From: Methanobrevibacter sp.
GTDB lineage: Archaea > Methanobacteriota > Methanobacteria > Methanobacteriales > Methanobacteriaceae
Assembly: GCF_030539875.1 (NCBI RefSeq)
Contig: NZ_JAUNXI010000003.1
Location: 55,073-119,072, forward strand
DNA: 64,000 nt
Direction: 5' to 3'
In this document: positions 36,690 to 45,841 of the stretch, piece by piece
Position numbering within the stretch: position 1 is the stretch's first letter
How the letters are laid out: every line of letters begins with the position of its first letter
The notes under the pieces: generated by a model
Seen by the model: only the letters and a program-made list of their open reading frames with translations
Told to the model about the DNA's origin: nothing
Databases searched by the model: none
Program-made: the position numbers and the translations under genes

Positions 36690-37256
36690 TTAAATAACAA
36701 TTTCATAATCTGTTTTCCGGTTATCTCTCATTCTGGAGTCCATATCTATTAAATCATAAACCAGGGGATTGGCTATTAACTTAGACCATATTTCATATGT
36801 TACTTGGATAAAATCATCGTTTAATTTTATATGCTGATCCACAATAGGGCATTTGTATGGAAATTCGCTTTCATCAAAAATCAGGTGAAATTCTCCTTTT
36901 TTATTTAAATGGGGAATTAATGGAAATGTTCTGCATTGAATCGGCCGGATACTTCTGTCACATTTTGGTGGATTGATGCATTTGACAAGATAGATTTGCC
37001 CTTTCCAGGAATGAGGATATTTAATTTCTGATGAATCAATGTAATATAGCTCAAAGCTATCGCTATTTTCATACATTAACTCCTCACCCGGCAGGAGATA
37101 TAGTGCCAAATCTTCATTGTGATAGTCTTCAGCATCATAAACGCAGCATACCTCGCCGCATAATTTTCCACAATCAAAGTCAACAGGAGATACCTGATCG
37201 AGTCTTTCATAAATCTTTTTTATAGTTTTTTTCATTTCATCTGCTGTAATTTCCAT
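36690..37256 (-). CDS. YkgJ-like cysteine-cluster protein
   Basis: 188 aa. A cysteine-rich start (C29, C33, C37, C38 in DCGKLCGEVCCVY) is followed by PPKCDRSIRPIQCRTFPLIP and YKCPIVDQH, the pattern of the zinc- or iron-binding YkgJ group (CxxxCxxxCC...PxxCRxFP). Function is unknown. It is convergent with ung. Confidence 0.78.
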   Translation of the reverse strand: MEITADEMKKTIKKIYERLDQVSPVDFDCGKLCGEVCCVYDAEDYHNEDLALYLLPGEELMYENSDSFELYYIDSSEIKYPHSWKGQIYLVKCINPPKCDRSIRPIQCRTFPLIPHLNKKGEFHLIFDESEFPYKCPIVDQHIKLNDDFIQVTYEIWSKLIANPLVYDLIDMDSRMRDNRKTDYEIVI

Positions 37257-37370
37257 ATAGCTTCAACTCGTCTAGTTAATGTTTATTTTTCCTTGTATTT
37301 GAAAATTAGCATTAAGTTTATTAATTTTTAATTCAATAATATTATTAATTAAGTATAATCTGGGATTATT

Positions 37371-38399
37371 ATGGTTTTAATGAAAGACAGGATTTTTTAT
37401 TTTGATGAATTGAGGGCTTTAGCAATACTTTTTGTATTATTGGCTCATGTAATTCAATATTTCCCAATCAATATCAATTATATGACTTCACCTACTCTAT
37501 TATCTTATCTTACAATATCCAGAATGGGTGTTCCATTATTTTTCATGTTAAGCGGGGCTTTACTCTTGAATAAGGAATATTCATTAGGCAGTTTTTTTAA
37601 AAAACGTTTTACAAGAGTGTTGATACCTGCAGCATTCTGGTATATTATTTTACTTATTAGCGTAGCATCAGCAAACGGATTTAATTTCGATTTGGCTTAC
37701 TTATGGGGACAGGGTGCTGAATTCCCATGGTTTGTTTGTGCAATCATTGGTGTTTATTTGGTCATGCCTGTTTTCAATTCTTTTATTAAGGAATATGGTA
37801 TGAAAGGTGTTGAATATTTTATCTTAATCTGGGTTATTCTACTTATTTTAACAAATTCATGTCTTGTTGAAAATTATTATATCGGTTTAATTTTTGCAAA
37901 TGTCGGCATTTATATCGGATATGCTGTTTTAGGCTATTATTTGGCAAATAATGACTTTAATATTTATTCCTTGCCTATGGTTGTATTTTGTTTAATTATT
38001 TTCATCGCCACAATTGGATATAATATGTATAATGCATTTTATTTTGCTGTTCCTGTATATATTGAATCCATCTCAATTATTATTCAATGCTCCGCTTTAT
38101 TCTTAATTTTTAGATATTTAAGTAAATTTGCAGTATTCAATCCTAAAAATTCATTATCAAAAGTACATAATTTTGTTGAAAAGTCCATAATCGGCAGGAT
38201 TGTTTATATATTGAGCATTTCCAGTTATGCTATCTATCTAATGCATATTATTGTAGTTAATTTTCTGCTTCAATACTATCCTATCGAAACATTCAACTTG
38301 ATTCCTGTTGTATTTTTATTATTGGCGATAATAACTCTTGCAATTGTATTTGTTTTATCTAAAATACCTGGTTTAAATAAAATAGTTGGTATTCATTAG
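37371..38399 (+). CDS. Acyltransferase-3 family membrane protein (copy B)
   Basis: 342 aa with about ten membrane helices. The N terminus RIFYFDELRALAILFVLLAHVIQYF keeps the family R-A-x-x-I...H, with the catalytic-position His present (LAHV), unlike copy A. VPLFFMLSGALLLNKEYSL follows. It probably O-acylates a surface glycan. The two copies share signature segments and lie 1.4 kb apart, consistent with an old duplication. ATG 37371 and ATG 37380 are both possible starts. Confidence 0.87.
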   Translation: MVLMKDRIFYFDELRALAILFVLLAHVIQYFPININYMTSPTLLSYLTISRMGVPLFFMLSGALLLNKEYSLGSFFKKRFTRVLIPAAFWYIILLISVASANGFNFDLAYLWGQGAEFPWFVCAIIGVYLVMPVFNSFIKEYGMKGVEYFILIWVILLILTNSCLVENYYIGLIFANVGIYIGYAVLGYYLANNDFNIYSLPMVVFCLIIFIATIGYNMYNAFYFAVPVYIESISIIIQCSALFLIFRYLSKFAVFNPKNSLSKVHNFVEKSIIGRIVYILSISSYAIYLMHIIVVNFLLQYYPIETFNLIPVVFLLLAIITLAIVFVLSKIPGLNKIVGIH

Positions 38400-38414
38400 A
38401 TTTAAAAAGGTGGA

Positions 38415-38439
38415 AAAATTGATAGCTGCTATCAATTTT
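38415..38439. terminator. Strong hairpin between convergent acyltransferase and MFS genes
   Basis: AAAATTGATAG (38415-38425) pairs exactly with CTATCAATTTT (38429-38439) over a 3-base loop, the longest perfect stem seen in the window. It works on both strands. Its minus-strand edge coincides with the stop (38438-38440) of the restored MFS reading frame, which supports that stop as the ancestral gene end. Confidence 0.7.
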
Positions 38440-39821
38440 ACCTGTCCGTATTGAATTTATCTCTAGATTTTATTCCAACAAGTGAAGCGAATATGGCTAG
38501 AACACATGCTAAAGTGGAGATTCCGCAAATGGTTTGTGAAGCATGTATAATCATGGATGCATACTGCGGAACTAATTCTAAACTGCCCATTACCCATGTA
38601 AATACCAATGTCAAGACCAAGACTCATTGTCTGGCCAAGTGTTCTCATTGTAGCCTGTGATGCAGAAGCGGTTGGAGCGTCTTTTGGAGGAACAGAACTC
38701 ATAATGGCATTCATATTTGGAGATGAGAAAAGTCCCATGCCAACACCCTGTAAAATCATTGCTAAGATTACAAGATATACCGGTGTATTTCCGTTTAAGA
38801 ATGTTAATATTGCCAGTGATGCTGTTGCAATTCCAATTCCTATTGCTGCTAATTTTTGAGGATGTATCCTATCAGATAGTCTTCCTGCATTTGGAGCCAT
38901 AATGGCCATGATGATTGGTGTAATTATCAATATTAATCCGGACATCTGAGCATCCCATCCTCTTACATATTGGAAATGGTAGTTTAGGATGGTTGTTACT
39001 ACCATTATTGCTAAATAGCTGCATAACGCAGCTACATTTGAGGATGCAAATTTTTTATTTTTAAATAGATGCATATCAAAAACCGGAGAATTCTGCCTTA
39101 ATTCATAAAGGGCAAAAATCACTAGCAAAATAATCCCACAAACAGTTAATAATTTGCCAAGTGCAGTGACTAAACTGGTAAATCCATAAATGAATAATAA
39201 AATTCCAATACCATACAATACAGATCCAACTTTATCGATAGTCTCATCTTGATATGTCTTCCATTCTTGAGGTATTTTTAAAACAAGCAGTATGATACAT
39301 AAAATCAAAAATGGAATTACAAAGTAAAACATTGCCCTCCAACCAAGATTATGCACTAAAAATCCGCATATAACTGGTGAGAGTGAAGTTGCCAAATAAA
39401 CGCCGGTTACTATAAAACCCAATGCCTTTCCTCTATTTTCAGGTTTGACTGCCTGAACCACCATTGTCATTGCAGAAACATTTAAAAACGCTACCCCCAC
39501 GCCCTGGATGATTCTGAAAACTAAAAATGATTCGGTTGAAAAAGCAACACATGCACCAAAAGAACCGGCCAAAAATACCAAAACGCCAGCAAGCAACGAT
39601 TTTTTAACACCAAATTTACCTGAAATCTGCCCTGCCGGAACTGTAAATAACGCCACAACAAGGAAAAATATTGTAGGCACCCAATTTTGAATAATATTAT
39701 TCATTGCAAATTCCTGTGCTATTGACGGAACCCCTATAATTATGCCGTTTGATAAAAACACCGCAAAAAATGAAGTTATAAATGATACAAATACTACATA
39801 TGACTCAAGTTCAACTTCCAT
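38438..39821 (-). pseudogene. MFS drug-efflux transporter gene with a frameshift near 38615
   Basis: The intact-frame part encodes about 400 residues of a 12-14 helix major facilitator (DHA-type) transporter, starting MEVELESYVVFVSFITSFFA and containing SGKFGVKKSLLAG and NRGKALGF loops. After TMRTLGQTMSLG the frame changes: the main ORF continues with unlike residues to 38463, while an overlapping frame gives LTLVFTWVMGSLELVPQYAS and on to 38438, which is the expected last membrane helices when compared with the intact paralogue at 46271 (TMRILGQTLSTG, then ILTVIFAIMMGN). A 2-base loss or 1-base gain near 38615 explains it. It follows marR by 17 bases. Either a decayed gene or a sequencing error. 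Confidence 0.8.
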
Positions 39822-39838
39822 GATTCTTCCTTCTTTAG

Positions 39839-40275
39839 TTAATCAATTAATTTCATTGAGTTAACAGCTATTTTGTTCATTCTTTCTCTAAATTCACTGT
39901 CATGCTCATCAAGACCAACTTTATTTTCCCAATCAAGGATGAGTTCTCTAATTCTTGGAACAAGTTCGCAGGCTTTATCTGTAGTTTTTAACATATACTT
40001 GCGCCTATTTTCAGGATTTATTTCTCTTGTAATATATCCGCAATCTTCCAGTTTTTTAAGTGATTTGGCAATGCCTGCCTTACTTTCACCATAAACATTA
40101 ATTAAATCATCCTGTGAACAGTTGGGATGTGATAAATCTGTAGGATATAGCGCACTTCGTGGCCTAAACCAAGATCTTTAATTTGTGATTTAATATATTT
40201 GATTTCATTTTTTGAAATAAGGTGTACCCATCCGATTAGAGGGGCATTTGCAAATCTCTTTTCCATGTCATCCAT
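39839..40275 (-). pseudogene. MarR-family regulator gene with a 1-base frameshift
   Basis: The start is ATG 40275 behind AGGTGG. The first frame encodes MDDMEKRFANAPLIGWVHL...IKDLGLGHEVRYIL and then runs to a stop at 40102. The next frame, from about 40135, gives TDLSHPNCSQDDLINVYGE, then SKAGIAKSLKKLEDCGYITR and EINPENRRKYML, a clear MarR winged helix, and ends at 39839. Joining the frames with one added base restores a protein of about 145 residues with normal MarR length and order. The gene leads the operon with the also frameshifted MFS transporter. Confidence 0.82.
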
Positions 40276-40427
40276 TTTTACCACCTATTATCATATATAT
40301 CTATAGAAAATTTAAATGTTTGTAACAGTTAATAATGGATATAATATATGACAAATACTAGAAAATAATTTAAATGAAAATTACCATATATAATAGTAAC
40401 TATCTTATGCTTTAATGAGGGATAATT

Positions 40428-40736
40428 ATGAACAAAATTGAAATTGAATTAACTGATGAGCAATTAGAAAAGGTGGAGCACTTGCAATCCCAGGATATAA
40501 GTGTTGGTAAAGCTATCGATATGCTTTTTGAAATTAAAGAAAAGGCATTGCCTGAAATCGAACAGATTGATAAGGAAATAAGCTTATTGGAAAAAGTCAA
40601 AGAAACCACTTTTGATGTTGACAATAAAGCCGAAATCTTAGATGAAAATTATGGTGATTCTGAAAAGACTTATGAAATGAAAATTCAAGATGTAAAACAT
40701 AAAATTAAATGGGGAAAAGAATTCTTTAAATTCTAA
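40428..40736 (+). CDS. Charged helical protein, unknown function
   Basis: 102 aa. The sequence is mostly charged helix with likely coiled coil in the middle (ALPEIEQIDKEISLLEKVKE). The first 35 residues (IEIELTDEQLEKVEHLQSQ, then DISVGKAIDML) could be a ribbon-helix-helix-like start, but the evidence is weak. No family was recognised. The ribosome site GAGGGA supports expression. It is divergent from the broken marR. Confidence 0.6.
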   Translation: MNKIEIELTDEQLEKVEHLQSQDISVGKAIDMLFEIKEKALPEIEQIDKEISLLEKVKETTFDVDNKAEILDENYGDSEKTYEMKIQDVKHKIKWGKEFFKF

Positions 40737-40823
40737 TTTTTTTTTATTTTTTTTATTACTAATTATTTTTAAATTTTAATAGTTATTATTTAAATTCTTT
40801 TAGAATTAAATCAAGGTGAAAAA

Positions 40824-41504
40824 TTGAAGATTAAAATAAAAATAATAATTATTTTAATTTTGGTTTTAATTCTAGGCATAATCATAATAGACAATAGCAA
40901 TCAGATTACATATAAAACAATTGCAAATACAAGTATAGGCACTGTTGAAGTTGGTATTTCAGGTGATGAAAATGCAACAACCAGCATAGCCTTAATTACT
41001 GGAATGCATCCGAGAGAACCGAAATCAATAGGGCCTGAAATAGAAGCGGCTAAACGATATGGAAACGGGGATGTTAAAATAATTCATTATAAGGTAACAG
41101 TAACAAAAAATCCCAATGATTATGCAAAAGGACGGGCAAATGGTGAAAGTCTTGTTCATGATTATGTAAATCCCAATGTCACTGCCTCTGATGCAGATGC
41201 AGTTATAATTAGCCATTCACACATTCCGGAATATGGTCAGGGATTTTACATTGCCACTCCTGCAATGGATAATAAGTCTGTTGAAATAGCTCAAAATATT
41301 GAAAAAACAAGCGAGTTTAATTATTACCCGGTTAAAGGCAATGAAACCTACAAATCAACTTCTGCTGTTCTGGTTTCAAAACCTATTGCACAGGCGGGAT
41401 ATCCCACATTTGTCTATGAAGTTCCAGAAGATGTTTTTGACTTTACCATTACTTTTAAGACAAAGGATTTATTTAATTTAATTACAGAAAATATCAGAGG
41501 CTAA
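40824..41504 (+). CDS. Membrane-anchored M14/succinylglutamate desuccinylase-like protein
   Basis: 226 aa. It starts with TTG at 40824 behind AAGGTGA. Residues 5-22 are a membrane anchor. The outer domain has zinc-ligand pattern HPRE (H62, E65) in ITGMHPREPKSIGPE, a later His in IISHSHIPEYG and a Glu in FVYEVPED, matching the HxxE...H...E arrangement of M14-type metallopeptidases and aspartoacylase-like enzymes. It is shorter than most. It may cleave or deacylate surface peptides; this is inference. The next gene follows after 4 bases. Confidence 0.62.
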   Translation: MKIKIKIIIILILVLILGIIIIDNSNQITYKTIANTSIGTVEVGISGDENATTSIALITGMHPREPKSIGPEIEAAKRYGNGDVKIIHYKVTVTKNPNDYAKGRANGESLVHDYVNPNVTASDADAVIISHSHIPEYGQGFYIATPAMDNKSVEIAQNIEKTSEFNYYPVKGNETYKSTSAVLVSKPIAQAGYPTFVYEVPEDVFDFTITFKTKDLFNLITENIRG

Positions 41505-41508
41505 AATT

Positions 41509-42963
41509 ATGGATTATGATGTTATTTATATTGGAAGCGGAAATGCCGCATGGCAGGGAGGCCGATTTTTAAGAAAAGAAGGCCTTAAAATATTAATCAT
41601 TGAAGAAAGTTTATTTGGCGGAGCATGTGCAAATAGAGGTTGTAACTCAAAAGCATTACTTGACGCCCCATATGAAATCAAAGCCTTGGCGGATAATTTC
41701 GAAGGGGTTGGAAAAGCAGGCAACTTCGATGTGAATTGGCCGGATTTAATGAAACTTAAACGAAAACGCATTGCAGGGATGTCTGTATTTTTAGATAACA
41801 AATTCAAAGAGTATGATCTGGATGTGGAGCATGGAAAAGGAGTTATTGTTGATGAACACACTGTCAGAGTAGGTGATAAAACATTTACAACTGATAAGAT
41901 TGTAATTTGTACAGGATTAAAACCTGTTATTCCGGATATTGAAGGAAAAGAGTATTTGCATGACAGTACGGACTTTTTAGATATTTCAGAGCTTCCAAAA
42001 CATGCCATTATCATAGGTGCCGGTTTTGTAGGAATGGAATTTGCATCAATACTTGCAGAAGCAGGTCTCAAGGCGGATGTGATAATCAGGGGAGATATGG
42101 CATTAAAATATTTCCATCAGCCTTATGTTCAAAAGGTTATAGAAATTTTAAAACAGAAAAATATCCGTTTCCATTTTAACCAAACAGTTAAGGAAATCAT
42201 TAAGGATGACGGTGTTGCCGCTGATGATGATGGTCTTAAAGTTTTAAATGTGGAAAATTCAATGAATTCCGATGAACTTTTAAGAGATCCCGAGTCAAAA
42301 ATAGACAATAAAGCTTATGAAAACGGATTTACCGTTAATTGTGAAAGCGGACTTTCCCTAACCGGAGATTATGTAATTGCATCTATAGGAAGGGAAGCTA
42401 ATGTTGCAGATATCGGTCTTGAAAATGTTGGATTAACATATACCAAAAATGGAATTAAAGTTAACGGACACCTACAAACTGAAGTTCCGAATATTTATGC
42501 TTCAGGAGACGTTGCAGATACAGGAATAGCCAAACTTGTAACCGTTGCGATTCACCACTCAAAATATCTTGCAAAAGAGTTACTGGGAAAAGCGGATGAA
42601 ATTACATATCCTGTCATTCCTGCTGTAGCATATACCCTACCAAGAATAGCTACTGTAGGGGTTCCTGCTTATGTCGCAGATGAAAGTGATGAATATGATG
42701 TTCACACCATCAAATACGGCAAGTCATATTCTCTAGAGCTTAAAAATGATCCTACTTCTGAGGCTAAAGTAATTGTTGATAAGGATTTGCAGATTGTAGG
42801 TGCTGAAATATATGCTGCAGATGCAGAAAACATTGCCAATATGTTTGCATTCATTATTAACAAGAAAATAACCCTGGAAGAACTTGATTATATGATTTAT
42901 GCATTCCCTTCAAGCAGTTCTGTATGTTTGTATAAATTGCATAATATCCATTATGAATTATAG
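41509..42963 (+). CDS. Class I pyridine-nucleotide disulfide oxidoreductase (lipoamide dehydrogenase-like)
   Basis: 484 aa. FAD loop GSGNAAWQGG (9-18) and redox-active C40-x4-C45 (GGACANRGCNSKAL), as in dihydrolipoamide dehydrogenase, glutathione and mercuric reductases. NAD loop IIGAGFVGMEFASIL follows, and IYASGDVAD closes the FAD site. The C-terminal interface usually carries the catalytic H-x4-E (HAHPTLSE); here the aligned stretch is YAFPSSSS, without that His-Glu pair. So dimer catalysis may differ, and the substrate is unknown. It is probably co-transcribed with the M14-like gene. Confidence 0.83.
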   Translation: MDYDVIYIGSGNAAWQGGRFLRKEGLKILIIEESLFGGACANRGCNSKALLDAPYEIKALADNFEGVGKAGNFDVNWPDLMKLKRKRIAGMSVFLDNKFKEYDLDVEHGKGVIVDEHTVRVGDKTFTTDKIVICTGLKPVIPDIEGKEYLHDSTDFLDISELPKHAIIIGAGFVGMEFASILAEAGLKADVIIRGDMALKYFHQPYVQKVIEILKQKNIRFHFNQTVKEIIKDDGVAADDDGLKVLNVENSMNSDELLRDPESKIDNKAYENGFTVNCESGLSLTGDYVIASIGREANVADIGLENVGLTYTKNGIKVNGHLQTEVPNIYASGDVADTGIAKLVTVAIHHSKYLAKELLGKADEITYPVIPAVAYTLPRIATVGVPAYVADESDEYDVHTIKYGKSYSLELKNDPTSEAKVIVDKDLQIVGAEIYAADAENIANMFAFIINKKITLEELDYMIYAFPSSSSVCLYKLHNIHYEL

Positions 42964-42990
42964 TGTTTTATTAACACTATATTATTTTTA
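42961..42990 (+). terminator. Terminator after the flavin oxidoreductase gene
   Basis: TAGTGTT (42961-42967) pairs exactly with AACACTA (42973-42979), followed by a T-rich run. The TAG is the gene's own stop codon. Confidence 0.6.
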
Positions 42991-43063
42991 AAAACATGAA
43001 AATGAGAGAGGTGTTGGTTGTGGAGTCTGGTGAGGATAAATTTCGGCTAAAGCTCTGATAAAA

Positions 43064-43540
43064 CTATTTGCCTAACTCTTTTAGTGTATCTCCACTGATT
43101 CTATATACTGTCCAGTCATCCATTGGTTCTGCTCCAATAGATAAGTAAAAATTAATACTTGGCTGATTCCAGTCAAGACACCACCATTCAACCCTTCCGC
43201 AGTTTCTCTCAACTGCGATTTGCGCTAATTTTTTAATTAACCCTTTACCGTATCCTTTTCCTCGATATTCCTCTTTTACATATAAATCTTCGAGATATAT
43301 TCCTCCACGACCTAAAAATGTTGAGAAATTATGGAAAAATAATGCAAATCCGACTTCCTTGTCATCTTCAAGCGCAAATATCACTTCAACAATTTTTTTA
43401 TCAAAAATCCAGTCACATAACAGTTCTTCGGTTGCAACAACTTCATCAAGCATATTTTCATATTCTGCCAATTCTTTTATAAAGTCTAAAACTAATGAAA
43501 CATCTTCTTTCTGGGCAAATCTAAATGAACAGCCAGACAT
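43064..43540 (-). CDS. GNAT-family N-acetyltransferase (diamine acetyltransferase-like)
   Basis: 158 aa. The acetyl-CoA loop is YRGKGYGKGLIKKLAQIA. LEDLYVKEEYRG before it and WWCLDWNQPSINFYLSIGAEPM after it are those of the spermidine/spermine or thialysine acetyltransferase group (SSAT-like). The acceptor may be a polyamine or amino acid derivative. The ribosome site on the minus strand (AGGTGAAAG) precedes the ATG. Confidence 0.87.
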   Translation of the reverse strand: MSGCSFRFAQKEDVSLVLDFIKELAEYENMLDEVVATEELLCDWIFDKKIVEVIFALEDDKEVGFALFFHNFSTFLGRGGIYLEDLYVKEEYRGKGYGKGLIKKLAQIAVERNCGRVEWWCLDWNQPSINFYLSIGAEPMDDWTVYRISGDTLKELGK

Positions 43541-43606
43541 ACTTTCACCTAAAAAATAAAAAAAGATAAGTGTTGATTTAACACTTATTGAATATAATAA
43601 ATTAGT

Positions 43607-44944
43607 TTAAAGTCCGAAGAACAGGTAAATAATAAATACTATTACCATTATCCAAACTAACCAATTTAATTCTTTTGCTTTACCGGCAGCAATACTTGTA
43701 ATTGCGTAGGTTACAAAACCAAATGCGATACCTAATGAAATAGAGTATGTTAAAAGCATCATGACAATGGTCATGAACACGGATGCAACAACAACAAGGT
43801 CGTCCCAATCAACTTCTTTTAATTGAACCATCATTAAGATACCTACAATTACTAATGCAGCAGCAGTTACAGAAGATGTAAATAACGCTAATACTGTAGG
43901 AGCAAACAATATTGAGATTAAAAAGAAAATACCTGTAACTACAGCAGTCAAACCAGTTCTACCGCCAAGACCAATACCGGTTGCACTTTCCACATATGCA
44001 GTTAAAGTACTTGTACCTAAAATAGCACCAATAATACCGCCGATAGCATCACCAAGGAAAGCTTTGTCAATTCCATCTGCATTACCATCTTCATCAACGA
44101 AACCACATTGATTTGCTAAAGGAATTAATGTTCCAGTAGTATCAAAGAAAGTAACAAAGAGTAATGAGAATAAAATCAACAATAAGTTAGGTATATTACT
44201 GAATAATTGACCAAATCCGGTTGCAAAAGCACCGAATACTGAAGTATCAATTGTTGTGGATATGAATTGGGCAGGAACACTAGGCATAGCCATTTCCCCA
44301 GCACCGAATCCGAATGCAGTAAAGATAACACCTAAAATAGCGGTGAAAACCAAACCGATAAATACAGCAGCAGGTACTTTTCTAACATATAATATTAATG
44401 TAACAGCAATACCGATTAATGCTAAAAGGGCAGGAGCGGAGAATAATGATCCTAAAGTAACAATAGTGGATGGATCAGCAACAATAATTCCAGCACCTTT
44501 TAATCCGATGAATGCCAAAAAGAAACCAATACCGGCACCGATTGCTAATTTTAAATTGTAAGGAATAGCATTAAGAATTGCTTCCCTAAGACCAGAAATA
44601 GTAATTAATAAAAATATAATACTTGAAATAAATACAGCAGCAAGAGCAGCTTCCCATGTGTTACCCATACCTAAGATGATGGTATAAGTAAACAATGCAT
44701 TCATACCCATACCAGGAGCTAATCCGACAGGATACTTAGAAATAAGCCCCATGATAATACAAGAAATACCTGATGCAAGAGCAGTAGCAAAAAATACACC
44801 AGTAGCAGGCATTCCACCTTCAGCCAACATTCCAGGGTTTACTCCCAAAATATATGACATGGCTAGAAAAGTAGTAAGACCAGCAATAATTTCTGTCTTA
44901 ACGTCCGTGTTGTTTTCAGACAGTTTAAATAAACCATTTAACAT
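43607..44944 (-). CDS. NCS2/AzgA-family purine (adenine/guanine/hypoxanthine) permease
   Basis: 445 aa from ATG 44944, chosen because GGAGG lies 7 bases upstream; a longer frame to 44986 lacks a site. 12-14 membrane helices. Family motifs: TTFLAMSYILGVNPGML at the start, GLAPGMGMNALFTYTI, and DTTGTLIPLANQ and GTSTLTAYVESATGIGLGGRTG, the last two characteristic of AzgA/PbuG carriers. It imports purine bases by proton symport. A riboswitch was looked for in the long leader but none was seen. Confidence 0.92.
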   Translation of the reverse strand: MLNGLFKLSENNTDVKTEIIAGLTTFLAMSYILGVNPGMLAEGGMPATGVFFATALASGISCIIMGLISKYPVGLAPGMGMNALFTYTIILGMGNTWEAALAAVFISSIIFLLITISGLREAILNAIPYNLKLAIGAGIGFFLAFIGLKGAGIIVADPSTIVTLGSLFSAPALLALIGIAVTLILYVRKVPAAVFIGLVFTAILGVIFTAFGFGAGEMAMPSVPAQFISTTIDTSVFGAFATGFGQLFSNIPNLLLILFSLLFVTFFDTTGTLIPLANQCGFVDEDGNADGIDKAFLGDAIGGIIGAILGTSTLTAYVESATGIGLGGRTGLTAVVTGIFFLISILFAPTVLALFTSSVTAAALVIVGILMMVQLKEVDWDDLVVVASVFMTIVMMLLTYSISLGIAFGFVTYAITSIAAGKAKELNWLVWIMVIVFIIYLFFGL

Positions 44945-45345
44945 ATAAAACCTCCAATAGAAAACTTCAAAAATAAAAAAATTCAATAGATTTTTATTTT
45001 GAAGGAAATGAATATTTAAAACAATATTCAGAAAGATTTATTATTTAAAATAAATTCTTCAATATTATATTTTTGAACAAATAATATTAAAGCTTTTTTA
45101 TTATAATTGAAAATTAATGAAAGCTATTTTGAATTTAAATTCAAAAAAACTGAATTTAAAGCAGAATATTGTCATTTCATAATGAAAACACATTGGATAT
45201 ATAAAAGGTATTCATGCAAAATACTCTTAAAATTCATATAATCATGTCAATTTTGATAAAATAATTCATTATTCAATAGATTTTAAAATTTTTTCCATGT
45301 TTTTAAATAACATCAATTTCATATTAAATACTGTAGGTGGTTTAC
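44945..45345. other. AT-rich divergent intergenic region
   Basis: 401 bases between the purine permease and universal stress protein genes. Sequence is nearly all A and T with several TATA-like stretches. No ORF, RNA gene or conserved riboswitch fold was recognised. Confidence 0.5.
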
Positions 45346-45771
45346 ATGTTTAAAAAAATTTTACTCCCGACTGACGGATCAGATTATGCAAACCAGGAAA
45401 TTGACCGCGTAACTAATTTAATTGACAGTGATGGTGAAATTATTATCTTATCTGTAGTTTCCGAATTGGATTCAAGCATATTTCAGAGTAAAAAACATGT
45501 TGCAGAAGTAAATGAAGGAATGATTAACGAAGCAATAGATAATGTTAATAAGATGAAAGCAAAATTCCCTGAAGGTTATAATATTAAAACAATAGTAAAA
45601 ACAGGGGCTCCGGCTGAAACTATTAATGATGTTGCAAAAGATATAGGTGTTGAATTAATTGTAATTTCATCATCTGGAAAAAGCGGAATTCAGAAATTTA
45701 TTATTGGAAGTGTATCTGAAAGGGTACTGAAAACTGCTGAAGTTGATGTATTATTGGTTCATAATAAATAA
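45346..45771 (+). CDS. Universal stress protein (UspA family)
   Basis: 141 aa from ATG 45346 behind AGGTGG. A single Usp domain: KILLPTDGSDYA at the N terminus and the ATP-binding GKSGIQKFIIGSVSERVLKTAEVDVLLV near the C terminus (G-x-x-G-x9-G-S). The strong end motif suggests it binds ATP. Its role in stress is inferred from the family. Confidence 0.92.
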   Translation: MFKKILLPTDGSDYANQEIDRVTNLIDSDGEIIILSVVSELDSSIFQSKKHVAEVNEGMINEAIDNVNKMKAKFPEGYNIKTIVKTGAPAETINDVAKDIGVELIVISSSGKSGIQKFIIGSVSERVLKTAEVDVLLVHNK

Positions 45772-45841
45772 ACCAGATGAAATTATTCTTATTTTAGTCA
45801 TGATAGTCTGAGTGCGGTCTGTAAACAATGTCAATTCAGAA

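Noticed and set aside
43002..43058. Less AT-rich 18-codon ORF between the flavin oxidoreductase and GNAT genes
   Set aside because: Composition stands out slightly, but it is too short and has no clear ribosome site.
44945..45345. Possible purine riboswitch before the permease
   Set aside because: No conserved three-helix purine aptamer pattern; sequence is nearly all A/T.
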